A stretch of 52,797 bases of DNA from an uncultured Prevotellaceae bacterium (GTDB lineage: Bacteria; Bacteroidota; Bacteroidia; Bacteroidales; Bacteroidaceae). A program made the translations under genes and the position numbers. Below the pieces are notes generated by a model. It was given only the letters and a program-made list of their open reading frames with translations. It was not told the DNA's origin and searched no databases. Shown one piece after another: positions 1 to 7,593 of the stretch (position 1 is the stretch's first letter; every line of letters starts with the position of its first letter). The DNA lies in assembly GCA_902771785.1 (NCBI GenBank), contig CACXYH010000023.1, positions 1 to 52,797 on the forward strand, read 5' to 3'.

Positions 1-165
1 GACATCATCCATAGCTTCTTTGTAATGGGCAGTTTTTGTGATGTCATCAACTTTAGGAGTCGATTTCTGTACCCTGACAGAAGTCACGCCCACAAGCATC
101 TTGCAAGCGTTCTTTACCTTTGAAACCAAGCTCTCATCTGGAACCTGTAATACTACCGTTGCCAT
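1..165 (-). CDS. antitoxin-like small protein, partial (3' end outside window)
   Basis: Reading the minus strand from the ATG at 165 gives 55 codons with no stop before the window edge. The protein begins MATVVLQVPDESLVSKVKN and is short, hydrophilic and of mixed beta/helix character. This resembles the small antitoxin-type proteins of Bacteroidota that precede a RelE/YafQ-like toxin gene, but the partner would lie outside the window and cannot be seen. A TAACTTTG -7 box lies about 33 bases upstream of the ATG, which supports this reading over the overlapping plus-strand frame. The family assignment is from recall of the N-terminal pattern; the coding call is firmer than the function. Confidence 0.55.
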   Translation of the reverse strand, partial: MATVVLQVPDESLVSKVKNACKMLVGVTSVRVQKSTPKVDDITKTAHYKEAMDDV

Positions 166-197
166 GATAAATACGTATTTGCGTGAATATTCAGCTG

Positions 198-205
198 CAA
201 AGTTA
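198..205 (-). promoter_or_regulatory. -7 promoter box of the antitoxin-like gene
   Basis: TAACTTTG on the minus strand matches the Bacteroidota housekeeping -7 consensus TAnnTTTG and lies about 33 bases before the ATG at 165. No clear -33 TTG is present at the usual spacing, so the site is supported by the -7 box alone. Confidence 0.5.
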
Positions 206-269
206 CGAACTTTCCATGAAAATTGGTCACGGTTTTCCCACTTTTTTAGAGTTGTTGTAAATTATGTGG

Positions 270-500
270 CTAATCCTTGCCGAAAGTGATATCCTTTCGG
301 ATTATGCTGATGGTCTTGGGAGTGACGCAAAGGCGCTCGGCTTTGCTGCTTGCTACCAACGGGACGCAAGAACGAGGCGATGGCATTCAGGGGGAGATGG
401 CGGGCGATGCCTGGGCAGCGGCGGAGCAGCAACTCGTAGCGTTCGAGCTGAATACCTTGTATTCTTCATGGAAAACGGTTCTGATAGGAATGAATTTCTT
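270..500 (-). pseudogene. decayed C-terminal part of a Crp/Fnr-family regulator
   Basis: Minus-strand translation gives pieces of a Crp/Fnr C-terminus in successive frames: VFHEEYKVF near 476-450, then LERYELLLRRCPGIARHLP and NAIASFL, then after a second frame change VTPKTISIIRKDITFGKD followed by a TAG at 270-272. This is the family's order: linker, recognition helix-turn-helix, short basic tail. At least two frameshifts and some disorder between NAIASFL and VTPKT break the frame, and no N-terminal cyclic-nucleotide-like domain remains. A 22-bp repeat array lies where the upstream coding sequence would be. It is probably a remnant cut off by repeat expansion. The plus-strand open frames across this stretch have no family resemblance. 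Confidence 0.55.
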
Positions 501-508
501 CGCGTTTT

Positions 509-596
509 GCGTTTTGTATCAAAACGGGGGACGTTTTGTATGGAAACGGAATGCGTTTTGTATCAAAATGGAAGGCGTTTCGATACAAAACGCAAA
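509..596 (+). repeat. tandem array, four 22-bp units (CGTTTTG type)
   Basis: Four consecutive units of exactly 22 bp start at 509, 531, 553 and 575. Each has the core CGTTTTGTATCAAAACG or a variant, a dyad with 7-base arms and a 3-base loop. The same unit forms the array at 32292-32423. Plus-strand open frames across it read as low-complexity peptide and are not real genes. Between 597 and 665 I see nothing else. Confidence 0.85.
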
Positions 597-665
597 GGGA
601 AAGCTATCCAAGGCTATGATTAGGTTGCCAAAAAGGAAAGGAATCGGAAAAAATTAAGCGATTGC

Positions 666-696
666 TTGCGGAATAGAAAAAAGTTTCGTACATTTG
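666..696 (+). promoter_or_regulatory. promoter of the sugar-oxidation operon
   Basis: TTG at 666-668 and TACATTTG at 689-696 are separated by exactly 20 bases, the standard Bacteroidota -33/-7 arrangement. The promoter overlaps a possible upstream TTG start at 666, so translation should begin at the ATG at 741. Confidence 0.75.
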
Positions 697-740
697 CTGA
701 CCATTACAGTAACACAATATCAATAACATTACATATCAAT

Positions 741-1688
741 ATGGAGTACAGAGAATTAGGAAAGACCGGACTGAAGGTCTCGGCGGTAGGCTTCGGCGCA
801 TCGTCGCTGGGCGGTGTGTTCCACGACTTCGACGAAGGGCGCGGCATCGACGCCGTGCTGGCCGCGGTCGAGGCAGGTATCAACTTGATCGACGTGTCGC
901 CCTATTACGGCCATTACAAGGCCGAGCAGGTGCTGGGCAAGGCGCTGAAGCAGATTCCGCGCGAGAAGTTCATCCTCTCGACGAAGGTGGGGCGCTACGG
1001 CAAGGATGGCGTAAACACCTGGGACTACAGCGCCAAGCGCGCCCAGGAGAGCGTCTATGAGAGCATGGAGCGCCTGAACATCGACTATATCGACATCATC
1101 AACGTGCACGACATTGAGTTCCAGGGACGCATGGAGGGCGGACTCGACAAGGTGGTCAACGAGACGCTGCCCGCCCTGCACGAGCTGAAGCAGCAGGGTG
1201 TGGTGAAGCACGTGGGCTGCACCGACCTGCAGCTGGAGAACCTGAAGTATGTCATTGAGCATTCGCCCGAGGGCACGGTGGAGAGTGTGATGAACTTCTG
1301 CCACTACTGTCTGTGCGACGATAAGCTCGTAGACTTCCTCGGTTTCTTCGAGATGCACGGCGTGGGCGTGCTCTCGGCATCGCCTTTCTCCATGGGTCTG
1401 CTCACCGAGCGCGGCGTGCCCGCCTGGCATCCGGCTCCGGCGCTGCTGGTCATGGCCTGCAAGAAGGCCGCCGAGCACTGCAAGGCCAAGGGCTACCCCA
1501 TTGAAAAGCTGGCCATGCAGTTTGCCTGCTCCGAGCCCCGCATCGCCTCGACGGTGTTCAGCACCACGCGTCCGGAGGCTATCCAGAAGAACCTTGGCTA
1601 TCTGGCCGAACCCATCGACTGGAAGCTGGTGCGCGAGGTACGCAACATTATCGGTGACCAACAGCGAGTGTCATGGGCAAACACTTGA
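741..1688 (+). CDS. aldo/keto reductase, probable L-galactose/L-fucose 1-dehydrogenase
   Basis: A 315-residue single-domain TIM-barrel aldo/keto reductase. The catalytic tetrad is visible as D51, Y56 (in DVSPYYGHYK), K82 (STKVGRY) and H123 (INVHDIEF). The closest described group is the bacterial aldose 1-dehydrogenases that oxidise L-galactose, L-fucose or D-arabinose at C1 with NAD(P), giving the lactone. The following genes encode a lactonase-type amidohydrolase and a zinc dehydrogenase, the next two steps of such a route. The start at 741 is chosen because the frame upstream overlaps the promoter at 666-696 and MEYRELGKTGLKVS is the normal start of this family. It is cytosolic, with no signal peptide. 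The sugar is inferred from context. Confidence 0.8.
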   Translation: MEYRELGKTGLKVSAVGFGASSLGGVFHDFDEGRGIDAVLAAVEAGINLIDVSPYYGHYKAEQVLGKALKQIPREKFILSTKVGRYGKDGVNTWDYSAKRAQESVYESMERLNIDYIDIINVHDIEFQGRMEGGLDKVVNETLPALHELKQQGVVKHVGCTDLQLENLKYVIEHSPEGTVESVMNFCHYCLCDDKLVDFLGFFEMHGVGVLSASPFSMGLLTERGVPAWHPAPALLVMACKKAAEHCKAKGYPIEKLAMQFACSEPRIASTVFSTTRPEAIQKNLGYLAEPIDWKLVREVRNIIGDQQRVSWANT

Positions 1689-1690
1689 GA

Positions 1691-1740
1691 AGATTTTAAG
1701 TGAAAAGTGAATAGTGAAAAGTGAAAAATTGGCTACCGCT
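1691..1740 (+). repeat. dispersed GTGAAAAGTGAAAAATT element, copy 1
   Basis: An A-rich element ending in GCTACCGC fills the gap between the reductase stop and the next ATG at 1741. Its first 49 bases match 37863-37911 with two mismatches; related copies are at 42868-42975 and 50497-50561. It contains an in-frame ATG at 1714 that would add nine element-encoded residues to the next protein. Confidence 0.8.
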
Positions 1741-2655
1741 ATGAAGATAATTGATGCTCATGCTCATTTGTGGCTAAACGTAAATACCGTGGTGGACGGC
1801 CAGTCCATTCATCCCTTGGAGCCTAATCGCAGCCGGAGTATGTTCTTTGGCGAAGAGCGGCAGATGCTGCCTCCCTTCATGATCGACGGGCGCAACTCGG
1901 CCGAGGTGTTCCTCTCGAACATGGACTATGCGCAGGTGTCGGCCGCCGTCGTCACCCAGGAGTTCATCGACGGACTGCAGAACGACTATCTGCTGACGGT
2001 GCAGGAGCGCTTCCCCCATCGCTTCTTCGTGTTCGGCATGCCCGACTGGCGGCGCGAGGGCGAGTTTGCTGCCGAGGCCCGCAGCCTCATGGCGCGCGGC
2101 TTCAGGGGGCTGAAGGTGCCTGCCGCCCGCCTGCCTAAGGACTTTCTGCGCAATGCCGACTTCCACCAGGTGCTCAGCCAGATGGAGCGCGAGGGCGTGA
2201 TGCTGGGCATAGAGCTGCACGACGGCGACGCGCAGACGGCCATGATGGAGGAGCTCATTGAGCGCCATCCCGCGCTGACCATCGTCATCGGCCACTTCGG
2301 CATGGTAACCCGCCCGGGCTGGATGAGCCAGATACGGCTGGCCCGCCACGAGCACGTCTACATAGAGAGCGGCGGCATCACCTGGCTCTTCAACGACGAG
2401 TTCTATCCCTTCCCCTCGGCCATCAGCGCCATTCGCGAGGCTGCCGACGAGGTGGGGTGGGAGAAGCTGATGTGGGGCAGCGACTATCCGCGCACCATCA
2501 CCGCCATCACCTATCGCATGTCGTACGACTTCGTCGTCAAGTCAGCGGAGCTCACCGACGAGCAGAAACGGCTCTTCCTTGCCGACAACGCCCGCCGCGT
2601 CTTCGGCTTCGACCAGCTCGAGGAGCTGCCCTATATCAAGAATATGAGTGAATAA
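1741..2655 (+). CDS. amidohydrolase-2 family protein, probable sugar 1,5-lactonase
   Basis: A 304-residue metal-dependent TIM-barrel hydrolase of the amidohydrolase-2/COG3618-like group. The metal-binding HxH is H7-A-H9 in IIDAHAHLW at the N-terminus; later hallmarks are LVIGHFG-like VIGHFGM and the aspartate in MWGSDYPRT. Members hydrolyse L-fucono-, L-galactono- or similar 1,5-lactones to the acid. Between an aldose dehydrogenase and an alcohol dehydrogenase this is the expected second step. The open frame extends upstream to 1714, but those nine residues come from a dispersed repeat; ATG 1741 followed by MKIIDAHAHLW is the family's start. No signal peptide, so cytosolic. It probably depends on the promoter at 666-696. 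The exact lactone is inferred. Confidence 0.75.
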   Translation: MKIIDAHAHLWLNVNTVVDGQSIHPLEPNRSRSMFFGEERQMLPPFMIDGRNSAEVFLSNMDYAQVSAAVVTQEFIDGLQNDYLLTVQERFPHRFFVFGMPDWRREGEFAAEARSLMARGFRGLKVPAARLPKDFLRNADFHQVLSQMEREGVMLGIELHDGDAQTAMMEELIERHPALTIVIGHFGMVTRPGWMSQIRLARHEHVYIESGGITWLFNDEFYPFPSAISAIREAADEVGWEKLMWGSDYPRTITAITYRMSYDFVVKSAELTDEQKRLFLADNARRVFGFDQLEELPYIKNMSE

Positions 2656-2667
2656 GACAACAACAAT

Positions 2668-3690
2668 ATGAAAGCAATTCAGATTACAGAACCTTCAGTC
2701 ATGAAGGTGGTTGAAATGGAGAAGCCCCAGTGCGGGGCCGACGAGGTGCTGCTGCGCATACAGTACGTAGGTTTCTGCGGCAGCGACCTCAACACGTACA
2801 GGGGACAGAACCCCATGGTGAAGATGCCCGTCGTTCCCGGCCACGAGATAGGGGCCGTTATCGACGAAATGGGCGAGAAGGTGCCTGCGCATCTCAAGAA
2901 GGGAATGGCCGTCACCGTCAATCCCTACACCAACTGCGGGCATTGCCCCTCGTGTCGCAACCGTCGCTACAACGCCTGCCAGCACAACGAGACGCTGGGC
3001 GTGCAGCGCAATGGTGCCATGTGCGACTATATTGCCGTGCCCTGGCAGAAGATTATTCCCATCGGCGACATCACCGTGAAGCATGCGGCCATCATCGAGC
3101 CCATGTCGGTGGGCTTCCATGCCGTGAGCCGCGGACAGGTGGTCGATACCGACGTGGTGATGGTCATTGGCTGTGGCATGGTGGGCGTGGGAGCCGTGGT
3201 GCGGGCGCTGGTGCGTGGTGCCAAGGTCATTGCCTGCGACATGGACGACGAGAAGCTCGCCATCGTGCGCTCGCTGGGTGCCGACTACACCATCAACTCG
3301 GCTAAGGAGAACGTACACGAGCGCCTGCAGGAAATCACCGGCGGCGCCGGTCCCGACGTGGTGATCGAGGCCGTAGGTGCGCCTGTCACCTATCAGATGG
3401 CCGTCAACGAGGTGGCCTTCACGGGCCGTGTGGTCTGCATCGGCTATGCCAAGCAGGACGTGCAGTTCACCACGAAGCTCTTCGTGCAGAAGGAACTGGA
3501 CATTCGCGGCTCGCGCAATGCCCTGCCCGAAGACTTCGAGGGCGTCATCCGTTATCTGGAGAAGAACAATCCGCCCTACGACATCCTGATTTCTGCCTGC
3601 GTGAAGCCCGCCGAGGCCGAGGCTGCCATGCAGCAGTGGATGCAGGCACCCGCCAAGGTGTTCCGCATCCTGGTCGATTTCACAGAGTAA
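2668..3690 (+). CDS. zinc-dependent medium-chain dehydrogenase, probable L-galactonate 5-dehydrogenase type
   Basis: A 340-residue MDR-superfamily enzyme. Catalytic zinc residues are C37 (GFCGSD) and H59-E60 (PGHE). The structural zinc lobe is C90, C93, C96 and C104. A Rossmann fold with VIGCGMVGVGAVV follows near residue 170. It is of the threonine/sorbitol/L-idonate dehydrogenase type and would oxidise a secondary hydroxyl with NAD. It lies 12 bases after the lactonase gene and ends the operon. In the L-galactose pathway described for Bacteroides vulgatus, three such enzymes turn L-galactose into D-tagaturonate; the gene set here matches that trio. No tagaturonate reductase or transporter is in the window, so substrate assignment is inference. 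Confidence 0.75.
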   Translation: MKAIQITEPSVMKVVEMEKPQCGADEVLLRIQYVGFCGSDLNTYRGQNPMVKMPVVPGHEIGAVIDEMGEKVPAHLKKGMAVTVNPYTNCGHCPSCRNRRYNACQHNETLGVQRNGAMCDYIAVPWQKIIPIGDITVKHAAIIEPMSVGFHAVSRGQVVDTDVVMVIGCGMVGVGAVVRALVRGAKVIACDMDDEKLAIVRSLGADYTINSAKENVHERLQEITGGAGPDVVIEAVGAPVTYQMAVNEVAFTGRVVCIGYAKQDVQFTTKLFVQKELDIRGSRNALPEDFEGVIRYLEKNNPPYDILISACVKPAEAEAAMQQWMQAPAKVFRILVDFTE

Positions 3691-3703
3691 ACCGGCCTCG
3701 CAA

Positions 3704-4954
3704 CTACCACTTCACAATCTCCGCGTCGCCGAAGGCATCGTAGCCGCTAATCAGGATGCGGTCGCCGGCGCGGAGACCATCTACCACTTCATAGTGCGCT
3801 GTGTTCTGCCGGCCCAGCTTGATGGGCACCCGCCGGGCACAGCGCCCTGTTTTGTCGACGAGCATCACCCATTGGCCGCTCGTCTGGGCATAGAAGTTGC
3901 CACGAGGAATGATGAGGCGGCGTTCGGGCTTGCCCAGCTCTATCTGCAGGCGCAGCGTCTGTCCGGGGCGCAGGGGGCTTTCCTGTAGTGAAGCCACAGG
4001 GCGCAGCTCCACGGCAAAGCTGTGTTCCTGCACCTGCGGGGTGGTGCGGCTCACCTCGAAAGCATAGCGGCGCCCTTTCTGTTCGGCTGTGGCAGAGAGG
4101 CCGCTCTGCACGCGGTCTATGTAGTACTCGTTGAGTCGGGCCGTCACCTTGAAGTCGGTCAGCACGCCTATTTCGCCTATCTGCTCGCCTGCCGACACCT
4201 GAACGCCGATGGAAGTATTGAGATTGCCTATCTGCCCGTCGGTAGGAGCTACCACGACGAGGGCGCTGCCGCGGCGGTTGCTGTTGTCCAGCTTCTGCGC
4301 TTCCATCGCCATCTGCTGCTCGATGAGCTGGCGGCCAATCACATTCAGCACCGAGTCCTGGTGCAGGTTCTCTATGTTCAGTAGCGTGCGCTGACGGTTG
4401 TAGTCATACTCGTCGCGTGCCACCTGCAGCTGCGCCTTGCTTCTGACGCCCATGCGTGCCTCTTCCTCGGCCAGCTCGTAGTTCTGCGCCATCTGTTTCA
4501 GTTCGAAGTTGGCTTGCAGCGCCTGACTGCGCAGGGTGATACTCCTCTGCTGCATCTCAATGAGCTGCCGTCGGTGCTGCATCTGCTGCAGGTCGTAGTT
4601 CTGCCGTTCGGCCGCCATCTCCTCCAAAACCCTCGGGTTTGACAGGACGAGTATGGTGTCGCCACGTTTCAACACGTCGCCGTTGTGGCAGCAGATGCGT
4701 TCCACCGTGCCGCCTTCCTTTGCGTTCACCCGTATGCTGATGGATGGCACCACCATGCCGTTCACGTCGATATACTCCAGGAAGTCGCCCTCTGCGACGG
4801 TTGCTATCTGCTCGTTGGCAATTTTCACCTTCAGCGTGCGCGGCCCGAGTTGCAGCACCAGGGCATAAATCATCAGTGCGGCGAGCACGGCTCCGCCGGC
4901 AATGTACTTGCGGTACCTCATGTACCACGGCTTCTTCGGTATCTTTATGTCCAT
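3704..4954 (-). CDS. HlyD/MacA-type membrane fusion protein of an efflux pump
   Basis: A 416-residue periplasmic adaptor. One membrane helix lies at about residues 17-34, then a barrel-sandwich half motif (MVVPSISIRVNAKEGGTVE), a long helical hairpin of about residues 100-210 rich in Gln, Glu and Met, and the second lipoyl half (APTDGQIGNLNTSIGVQVSAGE). It links an inner-membrane ABC permease to TolC. It lies 14 bases behind the TolC gene, so the two share the sigma-54 promoter at 6478-6493. No permease is in this operon. The matching permease/ATPase operon at 10959-16258 carries the same promoter type, so the adaptor probably serves that pump. It converges with the dehydrogenase gene, with 13 bases between the stops. 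Confidence 0.85.
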   Translation of the reverse strand: MDIKIPKKPWYMRYRKYIAGGAVLAALMIYALVLQLGPRTLKVKIANEQIATVAEGDFLEYIDVNGMVVPSISIRVNAKEGGTVERICCHNGDVLKRGDTILVLSNPRVLEEMAAERQNYDLQQMQHRRQLIEMQQRSITLRSQALQANFELKQMAQNYELAEEEARMGVRSKAQLQVARDEYDYNRQRTLLNIENLHQDSVLNVIGRQLIEQQMAMEAQKLDNSNRRGSALVVVAPTDGQIGNLNTSIGVQVSAGEQIGEIGVLTDFKVTARLNEYYIDRVQSGLSATAEQKGRRYAFEVSRTTPQVQEHSFAVELRPVASLQESPLRPGQTLRLQIELGKPERRLIIPRGNFYAQTSGQWVMLVDKTGRCARRVPIKLGRQNTAHYEVVDGLRAGDRILISGYDAFGDAEIVKW

Positions 4955-4968
4955 CTTTTTATATTTTA

Positions 4969-6447
4969 CTATTTGACAATTTCACTATTTGACGATTGCC
5001 TGCAATTGTCCAATCGTAAATTGTCCAATTGTCCAATCGTCAGGCTTCTCAATCCATAATACAGGCTCCAATACGTCTGCAGCGCATTGATGAAGGAGCG
5101 CTGCGCAGCATCCTTCTCGTTGATGCTCGTGTTGAACTCCAGCAGCGTCGTGCGGCCTTGCAGGTAGAGCCAGCGGGCCACCTCGTAGCGGCGCAGCGCC
5201 GTCTCACGCGTACGGAAGGCAATCTTCACGCGGTAAGACTGCAGATTGTACTGCCGAACCATCTTCAGCACGTTCAGCCGGAAGTCTTGCATGGCCTGCT
5301 CGCTCTGCGTCTGCGTCAGCTCCAGGCGCGAACGGGCCACGCGTACCTGGCCCCGTCCGCGTCCCCAATCGAGTAGTGGCAGCGAGAGCGTCATGCTCAC
5401 ATACTGCTGGTTCAGTGGCTGCGTGTAGGCCTCTTTCAGCGTTGTGCCCTTCTGCGAGAGGCCGAACTGCAGATAGAGGTCGGCCTTCAGACCGCGGTTG
5501 GCCTTGGCCGACGACAGCGCGCTCTGGCTCTCAACGACGTTCAGCCGCAGCTGTTCAGGGTCGGGATTGTTCGCTAATGCCAGTGCCAGCGCCTCGTCGG
5601 CATTCACCACCTCGGCATTGATGAGCGTATCGGGCATCACTATCAGCGGCACCTCTTCCTTGATGCCGAGGTAGGAGCGCAGCGTGAGCATGGCATCCTC
5701 CACCTCGGCTTCGGCATTCAGGCGGTTTGTCTCCTCCGTCAGCTTGCCCACCTCCAGCTGCAGCATCTCGTTTTCCGTAATGCTGCCACGCTCGTAGCGA
5801 CGGCGGGCAAAGCCGAGCAGCGTGTCGCTCGTGGCGTAGTTCTGCCGGGCTATGTCCAGGTTCGTCTGGGCTGAGGCCAGCATAAAGAAATAAGTACTTG
5901 CACGTGAGGCTATCAGCTCCATCGTCTCGCGATACTGTTTGCGGGCGATGCTGTAGCGAAGCGGTTCGGTGCGCCGTGCCCACCGCAGGCTGTTGTGTCC
6001 GAAGAGGTTCTGCTGATAGCCGATGGAGAAGGGCACGCTGCTGTAGCCGTGCGTCTTTTGTTCAAACTCATCGAGCCTTTGCAGGTTGTTTCGCAGGAAC
6101 AGGGTGCCGCCCGTCAGCGTCACGTTCTGGCTGATGTTGAGCGACAAGTCGGTATTCAACTGGTTCTGCCTGACGAACACATTGGTTCCGTCGGGCTGCG
6201 TGATGCTGCTGATTTGCCGGTTCAGCGAGGGCGAACTGCTCAGCGTTACCGATGGCAGGTAGTTGGCTTGATAGTAGCGGTAGCTCCATTGGGCCGCCTC
6301 CAGTGAGTGGCGCGCCGCCAAAGCATCGCTCGACTGCTCTTGCGCCAGCCTGATAGCCTCGCTCAGCGAAAGCCGCAGGGAGTCCGTCTGGCCCGCTGCC
6401 TCTATGGACAAACAGAAAAGTGAGAGTATAATTAATCGTACGTTCAT
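4969..6447 (-). CDS. TolC-family outer-membrane efflux protein
   Basis: A 492-residue outer-membrane factor: signal peptide (MNVRLIILSLFCLSIEAAGQ), then two helical-hairpin repeats with typical TolC phrases (LSLSEAIRLAQEQSSDALAA near the start, SLPLLDWGRGRGQVRVARSRLE in the second half). It provides the exit duct for the adaptor encoded downstream. Transcription is probably from the sigma-54 element at 6478-6493 with its dyads at 6547-6585. The last 20 or so residues (about TIGQLDNLRLDNCRQSSNSE) are encoded by an intergenic-type repeat of ATTGGACAAT units, so the normal C-terminus was probably extended by repeat growth into the gene end. Confidence 0.88.
   Translation of the reverse strand: MNVRLIILSLFCLSIEAAGQTDSLRLSLSEAIRLAQEQSSDALAARHSLEAAQWSYRYYQANYLPSVTLSSSPSLNRQISSITQPDGTNVFVRQNQLNTDLSLNISQNVTLTGGTLFLRNNLQRLDEFEQKTHGYSSVPFSIGYQQNLFGHNSLRWARRTEPLRYSIARKQYRETMELIASRASTYFFMLASAQTNLDIARQNYATSDTLLGFARRRYERGSITENEMLQLEVGKLTEETNRLNAEAEVEDAMLTLRSYLGIKEEVPLIVMPDTLINAEVVNADEALALALANNPDPEQLRLNVVESQSALSSAKANRGLKADLYLQFGLSQKGTTLKEAYTQPLNQQYVSMTLSLPLLDWGRGRGQVRVARSRLELTQTQSEQAMQDFRLNVLKMVRQYNLQSYRVKIAFRTRETALRRYEVARWLYLQGRTTLLEFNTSINEKDAAQRSFINALQTYWSLYYGLRSLTIGQLDNLRLDNCRQSSNSEIVK
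4972..5042. repeat. ATTGTCCAAT-type short repeats across the TolC gene end
   Basis: Several overlapping copies of AATTGTCCAATCGT, plus TATTTGACAATTTCACTATTTGACGAT-like half copies, lie over the 3' end of the TolC gene and just before the adaptor gene. They are translated as the last residues of TolC and supply its stop codon. Confidence 0.6.
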
Positions 6448-6477
6448 TTCGGATGAGGGTTTGACACTTTCCTTCTT

Positions 6478-6493
6478 TCAAAATCCGTGCCAA
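6478..6493 (-). promoter_or_regulatory. sigma-54-type promoter of the TolC/adaptor operon
   Basis: The minus strand reads TTGGCACG-GATT-TTGA, close to the -24/-12 consensus TTGGCACR-N4-TTGC. The GG lies 10 bases from the -12 dinucleotide, which is GA here instead of GC. The predicted start of transcription is about 20 bases before the TolC ATG at 6447. The matching site at 16296-16311 has the same sequence outside N4. Confidence 0.7.
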
Positions 6494-6546
6494 ACGCCTA
6501 ATCCGCTGAACTACAGCACTATGCTTTATCGCGTCCTTGTCTCATC

Positions 6547-6585
6547 CTGTGCGCTATCGAACGCTTTACGTGCATTTCCGCACGC
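6547..6585 (-). promoter_or_regulatory. paired enhancer dyads upstream of the TolC operon
   Basis: Two dyads with N6 spacers: CTGTGC-GCTATC-GAACGC (6547-6564, imperfect) and ACGTGC-ATTTCC-GCACGC (6568-6585, GTGC-N6-GCAC exact). Their centres are 21 bases apart, and 53 bases separate the near edge from the sigma-54 element. This is where an NtrC-type activator would bind. The pair at 16365-16402 has the same geometry and resembling sequence. Confidence 0.6.
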
Positions 6586-6596
6586 CTTGCCAAATA

Positions 6597-7031
6597 TTAC
6601 GGGGTAGCCAACAGCTCGTAGGGGATGTCGTCGCAGAGCATGGAGCAGGCCATTTCTGCAGGGGATGGCTGCTCGTCGGGGGAAGAGGGGTGGGACTCGG
6701 AGGCTTGTTGAGCCACGAGGGGCTGAGCGTAGCGGGTGACGACGCGCGTCTGATAGATGGTGTCGCGGACGGTCGCTACTTGCCTGATGGTGTCGTGCTG
6801 CACGACGACGGTCTGTGCCAGCAGCTGGGTTTCGGGCTGGGATACTTTTCCTCGGATGCCATAGCCGGCGATGAAGCTGACGAGGCTGGCGGCGATGGCG
6901 ATGATGGCTGCAATGGTATGGCTCTGACGGCGACGTGGCTGCCACGGGGCAACGCTCATCTGACTGTCTATGGCCTGGCGCTGGCGGCGGGCCGACTGTA
7001 TGATCTCGTCGTTGGTGATGTTATTCTTCAT
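6597..7031 (-). CDS. small membrane protein, probable anti-sigma factor
   Basis: A 144-residue protein with a basic cytoplasmic N-terminus of about 38 residues, a single membrane helix (TIAAIIAIAASLVSFIAGYG, about residues 39-58) and a periplasmic Ser/Pro/Gln-rich tail. It overlaps the end of the ECF sigma gene by 11 bases, the normal arrangement for an anti-sigma partner in Bacteroidota. No recognised zinc anti-sigma motif is visible, so the role rests on topology and coupling. The enhancer dyads of the neighbouring TolC operon lie just after its stop codon. Confidence 0.6.
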   Translation of the reverse strand: MKNNITNDEIIQSARRQRQAIDSQMSVAPWQPRRRQSHTIAAIIAIAASLVSFIAGYGIRGKVSQPETQLLAQTVVVQHDTIRQVATVRDTIYQTRVVTRYAQPLVAQQASESHPSSPDEQPSPAEMACSMLCDDIPYELLATP

Positions 7032-7593
7032 ATTTCTTGAGTTTTTTGCGGATGATGTTCATGGTCTTGTGGAGGCGCGACTTGACGGTGCCCTCGGGGA
7101 TGCCGACGATTTCGGCCACCTGCGGGATGGTCAGCTCCTCCTGATAGTGGAGCGAGAAGAGTTGGTGCAAGGGGGCGGGCAGCTCTGAGAGCACCTGCTC
7201 TAAGGCTTGGTCGAGTGAGGCGGCATCGAGCTGCACCTCCATCTGCTCGTTGGTGATGGGTTCGGCATCGAGGGTAGCCAGCAGCTGCGCCTCGTAGGCA
7301 TTGCTGCGGTAGTGGTTGCGGCAGAGATTGTAGGCGATGGTGAAGAGCCAGGTGCTGACCCTGCGTCCCTCCTGGTATCGGCTCCGGGCCTCATAAGCCC
7401 GCAGGAACACGTCGTGCGTGGCGTCGGCAGCCAACTCCTCGTCGCCGCCCAACTGCAGGAAGAAGAAGCCCTTCAGCCGTCGGGCATAGCGGCGATACAG
7501 CTCTTCGAAAGCTGTATCGCTGCCCGTCGCAGCCTTTGCCATCAGCTGCTCGTCGGTCTGCTGGCGTAGGGGATGAAGACGGAAGATACTCAT
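7021..7593 (-). CDS. ECF-type RNA polymerase sigma factor
   Basis: A 190-residue sigma-70-family protein with region 2 (AFEELYRRYARRLKGFFF, then ADATHDVFLRAYEARSRY) and region 4 (LHYQEELTIPQVAEIVG, then PEGTVKSRLHKTMNIIRKKL), joined by a short linker. It directs polymerase to a small set of promoters when its membrane partner releases it. It overlaps the gene before it by 4 bases and the anti-sigma gene by 11, so the three are translationally coupled. The length and both regions are complete, unlike the truncated copy at 44450. Confidence 0.88.
   Translation of the reverse strand: MSIFRLHPLRQQTDEQLMAKAATGSDTAFEELYRRYARRLKGFFFLQLGGDEELAADATHDVFLRAYEARSRYQEGRRVSTWLFTIAYNLCRNHYRSNAYEAQLLATLDAEPITNEQMEVQLDAASLDQALEQVLSELPAPLHQLFSLHYQEELTIPQVAEIVGIPEGTVKSRLHKTMNIIRKKLKKYEE

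Noticed and set aside
264-657. Two overlapping plus-strand open frames of 119 and 126 codons
   Set aside because: They run through a 22-bp array and read the antisense of a Crp/Fnr remnant; the peptides are low-complexity (FVSKRGTFCMETECVLYQNG) and have no promoter of their own.
166-740. Small RNA gene or riboswitch in the first intergenic region
   Set aside because: No conserved fold recognised apart from the array hairpins; the region is explained by a gene remnant, repeats and a promoter.
1714-1740. Start of the lactonase at 1714
   Set aside because: The nine residues come from a dispersed repeat and are nearly the same as those before an unrelated kinase at 50535.
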